Source of the DNA: Pseudomonadota bacterium
Lineage (GTDB): Bacteria > Pseudomonadota > Gammaproteobacteria > Burkholderiales > Rhodocyclaceae
Length of the DNA stretch: 64,000 nucleotides
Assembly: GCA_018241685.1 (NCBI GenBank)
Contig: JAFEDJ010000005.1
Location: 19,936 to 83,935, forward strand
Direction: 5' to 3'
A program made the position numbers and the translations under genes. Shown piece after piece: positions 8,067-15,231 of this stretch. The notes beneath the pieces were generated by a model. It had not been told where the DNA came from. It saw only the letters and a program-made list of their open reading frames with translations, and searched no databases. Positions within the stretch are counted from its first letter, which is position 1. Every line of letters starts with the position of its first letter.

Positions 8067-8678
8067 ATGTCGGTGGCGATACGAGTGCTTGCCGGAGCAT
8101 GCCTGTGCTCGATACTGCTCGGCAACCCGACGACTACATTTGGGGTGGTCATCGACGTCAGTGGCACGGCAAAGAAATATGAGGTCAGCGCTCAGGAAAC
8201 GGGCACACCGAACCTGCCTCTGACCCTGGTCGAACTGGACCAGAAGGACCAGGCCGCCCACATCCAGTGGCAACGGGACTACGAGAGACGCGGCTGGGAG
8301 TGGCATCTATTCTCCACGCAACTCCTCTTCTGCATCGTGATGGGAATCGTCGCTTTCGGACTGTGGATCACCTACCTGCAATTCAAGCGCGACTACACGG
8401 GCCGGGCCCGCGCCCAAAAGACGGAAGCGGCCCATGCACAGGCCGGGCAGGCGCCGGCCGCCGAGTCCGCCAGCGAGGAGCCCGCACCACCGGCAACAAC
8501 TAACTCGACGATCAAGATCGGGCCCGCAGGCATGGAGATGACATCGCAGATAGTAGGTCTACTGGTGCTGGCGCTATCGGTGGCTTTCTTTTACTTCTAT
8601 GTGAAAGAGGTCTACCCCATGCGCGAGATCGAACGCGCCAAGGTGACGCCTTCCGCATCCACCAGCGCGGAACAGTAG
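8067..8678 (+). CDS. Hypothetical membrane protein, operon partner of the secreted protein upstream
   Basis: 203 residues from the ATG at 8067, chosen over the GTG at 8061 because GGGAGG at 8052-8057 is then at normal spacing. An N-terminal hydrophobic segment (LAGACLCSILLGN) may be a signal peptide or first anchor. A clear membrane helix lies at about 89-110 (LLFCIVMGIVAFGLWITYL) and another at about 168-187 (VGLLVLALSVAFFYFYV). Between them is an Ala/Pro/Glu-rich linker (AGQAPAAESASEEPAPPA). No family recognised. The gene is translationally close to the secreted protein at 7546 and is followed by about 85 bp of spacer before a DapB-like gene. Confidence 0.7.
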   Translation: MSVAIRVLAGACLCSILLGNPTTTFGVVIDVSGTAKKYEVSAQETGTPNLPLTLVELDQKDQAAHIQWQRDYERRGWEWHLFSTQLLFCIVMGIVAFGLWITYLQFKRDYTGRARAQKTEAAHAQAGQAPAAESASEEPAPPATTNSTIKIGPAGMEMTSQIVGLLVLALSVAFFYFYVKEVYPMREIERAKVTPSASTSAEQ

Positions 8679-8764
8679 AAGGCATCGGCAAGTCCCCAAA
8701 TCCCCCCAACACAAGCTCACGCCCTTCCCTCACAATCCTCCGCTTTCAATCTCAAGCGGTAGTC

Positions 8765-9439
8765 ATGCAAGTCATCATCGTAGGGGCCGGCAAGCTGGCG
8801 AAGGAGCTGCTCGGCTCACTTGAGCTGGACACGCGGCATCAGGTCGTTTCGTGGGAAGAACGGGCACCGGTCGGTGGACAGGCCATCGTGGTCCATGCGG
8901 GGTCGGGACGGGAGCTGGCGACGGTAGGTGCGTTTTGCGAGGAGACGGCGTCGCCGCTCATCGAGCTGTCCACCGGGTCGGCCGTCGAGGATGGCGAGTT
9001 CGCCTTTCCGGTGGTGTTGTGCCCCAACACCAACATCCTGATGCTCAAGTTCATGGCCATGCTGGAGGTGTCCGGGCCGCTCTTCCGGGGTTACGAAATC
9101 GAGCTGGTGGAATCCCATCAGGCGTCCAAGACATCGGTGCCGGGCACGGCGGTGAGCATGGCCCATGCGCTCGGGCTGGCGCCGGAGAAGATCCAGTCCG
9201 TCCGCAAGCCGTCGGTGCAGCACGACACACTGCATATCCCGGAGAACCAGTTGGCCCGCCATGCTTTCCATCGCATCCGCATCGAGGATGGCGCCTGCAG
9301 CGTACAGATGGAAACACGCGTCTATGGGGACACGCCCTACGCCAGCGGCGTGGCGCGCATCGTTGAGGCGGTGCACGCCCATCCTCTGGAGAACCGGGTT
9401 TATCCAGTGATGGAGTTCATCACCAGGGGCTGGTTATAG
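8765..9439 (+). CDS. Dihydrodipicolinate reductase-like protein with altered catalytic motif
   Basis: 224 residues. It starts with a Rossmann strand and glycine loop (MQVIIVGAGKLAKELL) and has, at about residue 119, ESHQASKTSVPGTA. This lines up with the DapB catalytic motif E-x-HHxxK-x-DAPSGT, keeping the first His and the Lys but replacing the second His with Gln and Asp-Ala with Ser-Val. The chain is about 45 residues shorter than DapB of lysine synthesis (about 270). It is therefore probably a paralogue with a different or no reductase role rather than the housekeeping dapB. It stands alone; the start at 8765 has only a weak ribosome site. Confidence 0.7.
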   Translation: MQVIIVGAGKLAKELLGSLELDTRHQVVSWEERAPVGGQAIVVHAGSGRELATVGAFCEETASPLIELSTGSAVEDGEFAFPVVLCPNTNILMLKFMAMLEVSGPLFRGYEIELVESHQASKTSVPGTAVSMAHALGLAPEKIQSVRKPSVQHDTLHIPENQLARHAFHRIRIEDGACSVQMETRVYGDTPYASGVARIVEAVHAHPLENRVYPVMEFITRGWL

Positions 9440-9575
9440 GCGTTGGCCCGCTCGCCATGAAAAGTGCCGGCACCGGTTCAGGCTAAACCAGTGCAGCACT
9501 TCATAGCGATCGCCGATCCTGGGATGAGTCGCTCCCCGACAACGCAGGACGCCTGCGGTCAGGAAGGGGAACGTC

Positions 9576-9869
9576 ATGTGGAAAGCACTGCCGGCCATCA
9601 CCGCCACGCTGATCATTGGGGGTTGTGACGGCTCCGCGCGGCCACTCCTGCCCCGCGGCGATGGAAGCCTCACAGAAGAGAAGGGTTGCCTACACCTATC
9701 AACCGCAAAGCACGTTGATCCATGTGGCAGTCGCTCAGCGCTACTTAAATGCTGCCCCGCTCGCCCGCAGAGCCGGCTGGGTCGCGGGCCCGAAGCCCCG
9801 GGACTCACAGCCGGACAAGGTTCAATGCGCGTTACCGATCGGCATCCGCAGCAGCAGCGTCGCCGGTAA
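9576..9869 (+). CDS. Possible small lipoprotein or gene remnant (doubtful)
   Basis: An ORF of 97 codons with a ribosome site (GGAAGGGG) before ATG 9576. Its first 20 residues (MWKALPAITATLIIGGCDGS) resemble a lipoprotein signal with a lipobox IGGC. After about residue 45 the sequence becomes Arg/Cys/Pro-rich and unlike protein, and the end overlaps the antisense 3' end of the DUF1329 gene by 38 bases. It may be an orphan lipoprotein with a degraded end, or chance. The rest of the 9440-9831 gap holds no other recognisable gene. Confidence 0.25.
   Translation: MWKALPAITATLIIGGCDGSARPLLPRGDGSLTEEKGCLHLSTAKHVDPCGSRSALLKCCPARPQSRLGRGPEAPGLTAGQGSMRVTDRHPQQQRRR
9773..9814 (-). terminator. Hairpin after the DUF1329 operon
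   Basis: A 7-bp outer stem (CCGGCTG at 9773, CAGCCGG at 9808) encloses a GC-rich inner helix around a TTCG-type loop. It lies just past the DUF1329 stop codon on the minus strand. There is no U-run, so it may be a weak or Rho-assisted terminator. Confidence 0.4.
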
Positions 9870-11187
9870 AGAAGGACTCGTTCTTGCGGGACACCACCTT
9901 GTAGGGCTCATCCTGGAACAAGCCCTGGACCGTGCTCATCGTCCCCGCCTGGAGGTTATAGATGGTCACCGGCTTGGCCAGAACCGCCGGTACGGCCGGA
10001 ACGAAGAAGGTGGGAACGACGGAGCTTCGCCACAGCTTGCCCTCCGAGTCATAGCCATCCATCAGCACCAGCAGCCAGGTGTCCTCGTCGAAGTAGTACT
10101 TGCGCTTGGGTACCGCGTGGCGCTTGCCGGAGACGACGGTGGCTTCCACTTCCCAGACGCGGTGCAGTTCCCACCGGAGCTTGTTCGAATTGAGGTGGAA
10201 TTTGTCGAAGGCTTCGGATTCCTTTGCCGTGACGAGTTCGTTGTTGTTGTACGGGATATACATCTCCCGCTTGCCTACGAGCTTCCACTCGAAACGGTCC
10301 GGGTGCCCCATGAAGCCCATGACCTCGTCGAAGTAATTGGCACCCGACGAGACGAAGTCGGGTGTGTCATAGGCTACCGTGGGTGCCCGACGGACGCGGC
10401 GTTGCCCGACGAGATACTGCCAGGCCTGGCGCGGGAGCTTGGCATTGATGCTGTCGCGCAGGACCAGGGACTCGCCGGCCTTGAACGGGGGCGCGGTAGT
10501 GTTGAAACGCTGCAGGAAATACTCCCCCGTCCAGCCCTTTGCCGAGCCGTCCTTGTAGTAGTAAGGGTGCTGGAAGAAATTGTCGGTGCGCGTCGCCATC
10601 GTCCGTGCGCCGTTGGAGGTCCCGACGATGTTCTTGGAGCCGAATTCGACTGACTCGGGTTCGATGCGGAGGATGTAGTTCCAGATCACCTCGATACCGG
10701 TCTTGGGGATCGGGAACGGAATACCACCGAAGCAGCCCTCCACCGACATTCCGGCATCCACGGTTTTGCAGCCGGTGGCATTGCGGGCCGTTCCGTCATA
10801 GACGTACTGCGGCGCGACGGCCGTGCGATGGGTCGGGAAGACGTTGACGTGATAGCTGTCCGGATATTTCTTCAGCAGCGCCATGGTGCCTTCGGAGAGC
10901 TTGCCCGCGTACTGGGCCATGTTCGATGCCGAGATCTGTACGGTGGGCTTTTCTCCCGGAAACAGATTGACCGGAATGTCGCCAACCCGGGGGCCGCTGA
11001 CTTTGCTGCTCCCGCCGCCGCTCCAGGCAGGGATGCTGCCATCCTTGTTGCCGGCCTTTTCGCCGCCGAGGGGGGTCAGGACCGTCTTGAGCTGGGACGC
11101 CTCGTCCGCCGAAACGGAGGCTACGGCCAGCTGGAACGGGAACAGTGTGCTGGCTACGGCCAGACAGATCATTGTTTTGCTCTTCAT
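9832..11187 (-). CDS. DUF1329 domain envelope protein
   Basis: 451 residues from the ATG at 11187, preceded by AAGGAAT. A signal peptide is clear (ICLAVASTLFPFQLAVAS, cleavage near AVAS). The mature protein carries the DUF1329 pattern: GGEKAGNKDGSIPAWSGG near the start, then many aromatic strands (RRAPTVAYDTPDF, KREMYIPYNNNE, RKYYFDEDTWLLVLMDGYD). DUF1329 proteins resemble LolA/LolB-type outer-membrane lipoprotein sorting folds and nearly always accompany DUF1302 proteins. Here it is the last gene of an operon of reductase, Rieske oxygenase and DUF1302 (30 bp from the last), suggesting a role in handling a hydrophobic aromatic substrate at the outer membrane. The role is inferred; no biochemical function is known to me. 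Confidence 0.88.
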   Translation of the reverse strand: MKSKTMICLAVASTLFPFQLAVASVSADEASQLKTVLTPLGGEKAGNKDGSIPAWSGGGSSKVSGPRVGDIPVNLFPGEKPTVQISASNMAQYAGKLSEGTMALLKKYPDSYHVNVFPTHRTAVAPQYVYDGTARNATGCKTVDAGMSVEGCFGGIPFPIPKTGIEVIWNYILRIEPESVEFGSKNIVGTSNGARTMATRTDNFFQHPYYYKDGSAKGWTGEYFLQRFNTTAPPFKAGESLVLRDSINAKLPRQAWQYLVGQRRVRRAPTVAYDTPDFVSSGANYFDEVMGFMGHPDRFEWKLVGKREMYIPYNNNELVTAKESEAFDKFHLNSNKLRWELHRVWEVEATVVSGKRHAVPKRKYYFDEDTWLLVLMDGYDSEGKLWRSSVVPTFFVPAVPAVLAKPVTIYNLQAGTMSTVQGLFQDEPYKVVSRKNESFFTGDAAAADADR

Positions 11188-11216
11188 GTTGGGATTCCTT
11201 GTTTGGCGGAATGGGT

Positions 11217-12860
11217 TCAGAAGCTGCGCTGAACCGACAGCGACACGAAATCGCGGTCGCCATGGAAGTTCTGATAGGAGTTGAGGCCGGTCGTCGTGGC
11301 GACGGAGCCCGCGGAGCCCACGTAATGGGTGTAGTTGAGCCCCAGCTGCCAGGCCTTCTGGTACACCGCCTTGGCGCCGACGCTCACGCTGCCGCCATGC
11401 TCTGCCGGGAACAGCACGCCATTGACCGACGAGCGCCCCCACAGGCCGTAACTCACGCCGACCGGCAATTGCAGATCCGTCTCAGGCAGGACCTGGAAAT
11501 ACTCCGGCGTGAAGACGAACTGCAACGCCCCCGCATCCCGCGTCGCATTGGGGTCGAGCGCCTCGGGGTTGTCGGTGACACGCAGCCGGCGATTGAAGGC
11601 GAACTCGCCGATGAAGGACGCCCCGTCCCACAAGGCATTGGCGCCCAGCACGCTGATGGCCGACAAATTCAGATGCAGCGTGTCGCCCTTCGGGAAACGG
11701 GCATTCCTGTCGCCATCCGCAGCGGGATCGTTGATCGGAAAGACAAAGCTGCCCGCGGCCACCAGCGGCATGTTGGTCCGGTAAGACATTTCCCCCGCGA
11801 CGTTGGTCTCGCCGACGAGGGTGCTGAAGCTCCCGCCCACCGTGCGGATGTTGCGCCCATAGACCATCACGTAATCCTGCGGCACAACGCCGCCGGCCCC
11901 GGCATTGAAGCGGGCATAGAACTGGGGCAGCTTCTCGTGGAAGGTTGCCGCGTAGAGCCCGAACTCGCTGTCGCCGGCCTTGAAGCGAAGCTGCATGCCG
12001 CCCTGCCCCGAATTGCCGGGCTCGATGTCCTTGCCGCGCTTGGCCGGTCCGTAGGGGGTGTAGAGGATTTCTCCACCGTCATCCACGAAGTCGGCAAAGC
12101 TGAAATAGCTGCCCGCCGCCGGCAGGCGGGATTTGCGCCATTCCGGCTGGACGTAGGCACCAAAGATCACGTCGGGCGTGATCTGCAGTTGCACCGAGAC
12201 CTGGCCGACAGGCCGGGCCACCTCCTTGAACTGGGAGTTCGGTACGGACAGCGCGCGGGCGAGGTCCAGCGGTGTCTGGGCGCCGGCGATGGCGTTGTTG
12301 CCGAAGAACAGGCTCTCCCCATAAAGCTGAGTGAAACGCCCTGCCTTGAGGTTGAGGTTCATCTCTCCCAGCGATTTCTTCGTATAGACGAAGGCGTCCA
12401 GCAGTTCGGCGTTGCGTCCCTGGGCGATCCGGGTGTGCTTGTTGAATTCGTCGTAAGGCCCGGCCTGATTCAGGCCGGGGGCATCGGCGGCGCTACGGTC
12501 GTTATGGTGTTGATAGACGTCGTCGTACCACCCCGCCGCGCTGATCCGGAAACCGCTGTCGCGCTTGTAGCGCACTCCCAGCTCGGAGAGGATATCGACC
12601 CGGTTCGAGATAAGCCCCCGACCGAAATTGCGGTCACCATCATTCGTATTGACCTGCGGCGTCAATCCGGCGGTGCCCGCCGGCGCGACACTCGAATTGA
12701 CGCTGCGCACGCGCCAGGCCGTGCTGTATTTGAATGTGTTGTCCCAGGAAATGGCCAGGTCCGGGGAGTCCGTCTCGACGTTGAAGGACAATGCCGGGCC
12801 GGACAGGGCCATGCCTGCGGCGGCACAGGCGACCGCCCTTGCCATGAGCTTCATTTGCAT
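11217..12860 (-). CDS. DUF1302 domain outer-membrane protein
   Basis: 547 residues from the ATG at 12860, which lies six bases after GGGGAGG; a GTG two codons upstream is less well spaced. Signal peptide MKLMARAVACAAAGMALSGP, cleaved near ALS. The mature part begins FNVETDSPDLAISWDNTFKY and continues with alternating polar/hydrophobic strands and repeated aromatic girdle residues to a C-terminal SLSVQRSF ending in Phe, as expected of an outer-membrane barrel. DUF1302 proteins are usually ~550-650 residues and pair with DUF1329. The pair follows the Rieske oxygenase by 15 bp, so they are co-expressed and may import or sense the oxygenase's substrate. Confidence 0.88.
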   Translation of the reverse strand: MQMKLMARAVACAAAGMALSGPALSFNVETDSPDLAISWDNTFKYSTAWRVRSVNSSVAPAGTAGLTPQVNTNDGDRNFGRGLISNRVDILSELGVRYKRDSGFRISAAGWYDDVYQHHNDRSAADAPGLNQAGPYDEFNKHTRIAQGRNAELLDAFVYTKKSLGEMNLNLKAGRFTQLYGESLFFGNNAIAGAQTPLDLARALSVPNSQFKEVARPVGQVSVQLQITPDVIFGAYVQPEWRKSRLPAAGSYFSFADFVDDGGEILYTPYGPAKRGKDIEPGNSGQGGMQLRFKAGDSEFGLYAATFHEKLPQFYARFNAGAGGVVPQDYVMVYGRNIRTVGGSFSTLVGETNVAGEMSYRTNMPLVAAGSFVFPINDPAADGDRNARFPKGDTLHLNLSAISVLGANALWDGASFIGEFAFNRRLRVTDNPEALDPNATRDAGALQFVFTPEYFQVLPETDLQLPVGVSYGLWGRSSVNGVLFPAEHGGSVSVGAKAVYQKAWQLGLNYTHYVGSAGSVATTTGLNSYQNFHGDRDFVSLSVQRSF

Positions 12861-12875
12861 GATCACCCTCCCCGC

Positions 12876-13970
12876 TCAGGCATGCTCGAGGGCCTGGGAG
12901 CTGGACGCGCCCCCTTCGAGAGACACAAGCTCATTGGCGATCACGCTGCGCAAGATCCGACGGGCCCTTACCGCCCCCACATCGCTGGTGAGCAGAACCG
13001 GGTTCAGGCTCATCAGATCGGCGTTGCCGATCGCCACGTACTGCGCATCGACATAAGGGCCGTCCTCATCCACGAAGGCGTCGTGCATACCCTTGACCTT
13101 GGCGGCGTTGTACTCGGCGTCCTCGACGAGGTGATTTCTGCGGGTCGCGAAGAAGTAATGGGTCGTGCCGTCCGTTTCCGGCGTCGTGGTGTGCAGGTCG
13201 TACTGCCCCACGCAATGCTCGAGATCCAGCGCCCCATCGTCCTGAGTGGCGCCGATCTGCAACTGGACCGTAGAGGGCGCCATGAAGATCACTTCGACAA
13301 AATGCCGCGCCTCGGCCATCGGCTCGGGCAGGAACTGGTTCAGGATGAAAATCGGCGGGGTCTGCTTCCATTCCCAGCGGGTGGAAACCGTGCTGCTCGT
13401 CTCCTTGATCTGCGGCACCTGGGGCGTGAGCTGCCCACGGGTCGAAATGATCTCCCCATGCAGGTGGTCCACATGGCTGAGATCCATCACGTTGTCCGTG
13501 ATCAGCTCGTAATAGGTCTTCCGGTGCATGTAGGTGTAACCCACGCCGTTGGGATGCCCTTCGGTGAGCGGGCCGACGTCCGGCAGCTTGGATTCGTCGG
13601 CGGGCTCGTCGCCCATCCAGATCCAGATGAAGCCGTAACGCTCGCTCAAGGGAAAGCTGCGGACCCGTGCTGCGCGGGGAATGTGGCCGTTACCGTGAGG
13701 ATTGCGATTGCAGGCGCCGCTGCAGTCGAACTTCAGGCCGTGGTATTTGCAGACCACGTCGTCACCGCTGCGCACGCCCATGCTGAGCGGCACGAAGCGA
13801 TGGGGGCAGCGATCGAGCAGCGCCACCGGGCTTCCGTCCTGCGTGCGGTAGATCAGCACGGGGGTGTTGAGAAGCTTGCGGGCAAACAAGTCTTCCGGCC
13901 CGACCTCCGATGACAGGGCCGCTACATACCACGCGTTCTTCAGATACGTGACGCTTCGTGTTGTCTCCAT
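12876..13970 (-). CDS. Rieske non-heme iron oxygenase, vanillate O-demethylase (VanA)-like
   Basis: 364 residues from ATG 13970 (ribosome site GGAG seven bases before). The Rieske centre is seen as CPHRFVPL ... CKYHG (C-x-H, then C-x2-H). The mononuclear iron site follows as NVMDLSHVDHLHGE, giving the D-x2-H-x4-H-type ligand set. Size and motifs fit the single-component alpha3 subfamily (VanA, dicamba demethylase, toluenesulfonate TsaM) rather than BenA. Such enzymes demethylate or hydroxylate aromatic acids with electrons from a VanB-type reductase, which is the gene directly upstream. The substrate is unknown. Its control by a XylR/DmpR-type activator hints at a phenolic or other small aromatic inducer. 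Confidence 0.9.
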   Translation of the reverse strand: METTRSVTYLKNAWYVAALSSEVGPEDLFARKLLNTPVLIYRTQDGSPVALLDRCPHRFVPLSMGVRSGDDVVCKYHGLKFDCSGACNRNPHGNGHIPRAARVRSFPLSERYGFIWIWMGDEPADESKLPDVGPLTEGHPNGVGYTYMHRKTYYELITDNVMDLSHVDHLHGEIISTRGQLTPQVPQIKETSSTVSTRWEWKQTPPIFILNQFLPEPMAEARHFVEVIFMAPSTVQLQIGATQDDGALDLEHCVGQYDLHTTTPETDGTTHYFFATRRNHLVEDAEYNAAKVKGMHDAFVDEDGPYVDAQYVAIGNADLMSLNPVLLTSDVGAVRARRILRSVIANELVSLEGGASSSQALEHA

Positions 13971-14037
13971 TTTTTTCTCCAGGTGTGAATCCCGGGCTAT
14001 CGCCCGGTAATGAGATGTGGCGATGCAGCCGCCACGT

Positions 14038-15006
14038 TTACAAATCGATGAGCAGGCTCGGCGTGCGCGCGCGTGAGCAGCACGGGGTGAAGCAGCGGTT
14101 GGCGTCCCGTTCGGCCGCGCTGAGGAAGACGTCCCGATGGTCCGGAACACCATCCAGAACCGGCAGGACGCAGGACCCACAGATGCCCTGCTCGCAGGAC
14201 AGGGGAACATCGACGCCGTGATCGAGCAGCGCCTGCGCGGCCGTCGTCTGCGCGCCGACCCGGACGGTGATGCCGCGACGGGCCAGCACGAGCTCGAACT
14301 CGCCGCCCTCCGTCAGCGGCGCGGCGGATGCCGAGAAATGTTCGAAATGGACGCGGGCATCGCTCCAGCCCGCCTGATCGGCCGCATCGCGGACGTGGCG
14401 GATGAAGCCCTCCGGGCCGCAGACATACAGATGCGCGCCGTCGTCACACCCGGAGAGAATCTGCCCGGCGTCGAAGCGGGCTTGATCCGGCTCGCTGTCG
14501 TAATAGCAGCGAACCTGCCCAGACCAGGGTGCCTGCGCCAGCAACTCCCGGTACGCGGCACGCTCGGGGCTGCGGGCGCAGTAGTGGAGCTCGAAGTCGC
14601 GCCCCTGGCGGTGTAGTTCCTCCGCCATCGCCAGGATCGGGGTAATGCCGATGCCGCCTGCAAACAGGATCGAGACGGGCGCCAGCACCAGTGGGAACAG
14701 GTTGCGGGGGTGGCTGATGGTCAGCGTATCGCCGGGTTTGATGTCCCGGTGCGCGCACGCCGACCCGCCCCGCCCTGCCGGATCGCGGAGAATCGCCACC
14801 TCATAGGTACCGCCGCCGGCATCGGCTCGGCAAAGGGAATATTGACGGACCATGCCATTGGGCAGCGCGATGTCGATGTGCGCCCCTGCGGAATAAGGCG
14901 GCAGCGATCCGCCATCTACAGACGTCAGAACAAGACTCAGAACATCAACTGCGGCTTCGCGCTTCTCGAGCACGCGCACAGCGAGCATGGGTTGAGGACT
15001 CAACAC
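14038..15006 (-). CDS. PDR/VanB family flavin-ferredoxin oxidoreductase
   Basis: 322 residues from a GTG at 15006, with AGGAG upstream. An FMN-binding barrel comes first (SAGAHIDIALPNGMVRQYSL), then an NAD domain (FAGGIGITPILAMAEELHRQ and LYVCGPEGFIRHV), then a C-terminal plant-type [2Fe-2S] ferredoxin (CEQGICGSC, with a fourth Cys near the end in RCFTPCC). This order is diagnostic of phthalate dioxygenase reductase/VanB. It supplies electrons to the Rieske oxygenase immediately downstream. It is the first gene of the four-gene operon and has the -24/-12 promoter in front of it. Confidence 0.93.
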   Translation of the reverse strand: MLSPQPMLAVRVLEKREAAVDVLSLVLTSVDGGSLPPYSAGAHIDIALPNGMVRQYSLCRADAGGGTYEVAILRDPAGRGGSACAHRDIKPGDTLTISHPRNLFPLVLAPVSILFAGGIGITPILAMAEELHRQGRDFELHYCARSPERAAYRELLAQAPWSGQVRCYYDSEPDQARFDAGQILSGCDDGAHLYVCGPEGFIRHVRDAADQAGWSDARVHFEHFSASAAPLTEGGEFELVLARRGITVRVGAQTTAAQALLDHGVDVPLSCEQGICGSCVLPVLDGVPDHRDVFLSAAERDANRCFTPCCSRARTPSLLIDL

Positions 15007-15067
15007 AGCCGGGGTCTCCTTTGGGATGAAAGTACGTCGGCCACTTCGGGCTCTTGCCTCTCACTTC

Positions 15068-15082
15068 GCAAACCCCATGCCA
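15068..15082 (-). promoter_or_regulatory. Sigma-54 (-24/-12) promoter of the Rieske/DUF1302 operon
   Basis: Read on the minus strand the sequence is TGGCATGGGGTTTGC, a near-consensus -24/-12 element with GG and GC exactly ten bases apart. Transcription would start about 12 bases further left, leaving a ~50-nt leader before the GTG at 15006. Its position between this operon and a divergent sigma-54 activator gene fits well. Confidence 0.75.
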
Positions 15083-15182
15083 CAGCATAAAAATCACTTT
15101 AATCTATTGATTGATAGATATTTTTTACACAGACATCGATACATGGCTAAAATCCGATTTACTGAAAACAAAAATATCTAGT

Positions 15183-15215
15183 TTTCTGAAACAGAAATTT
15201 TCTGTTTTCAGAAAC
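15183..15215. promoter_or_regulatory. Nested inverted repeats, candidate upstream activator site (UAS)
   Basis: Two nested palindromes share one centre: outer arms TTTCTGAAA (15183-15191) and TTTCAGAAA (15207-15215), inner arms AAACAGAA (15189-15196) and TTCTGTTT (15200-15207). They lie about 100-150 bp upstream of the -24 element and immediately before the activator gene at 15232. That is where XylR/DmpR-type UAS sites sit and where the activator could also repress itself. Confidence 0.6.
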
Positions 15216-15231
15216 CAGGAGACCCCGTTAC

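Noticed and set aside
11145..13913. Very long plus-strand frame across DUF1302 and the Rieske gene
   Set aside because: It crosses two clear minus-strand genes and their spacer, has no recognisable motif and reflects GC-rich codon bias.
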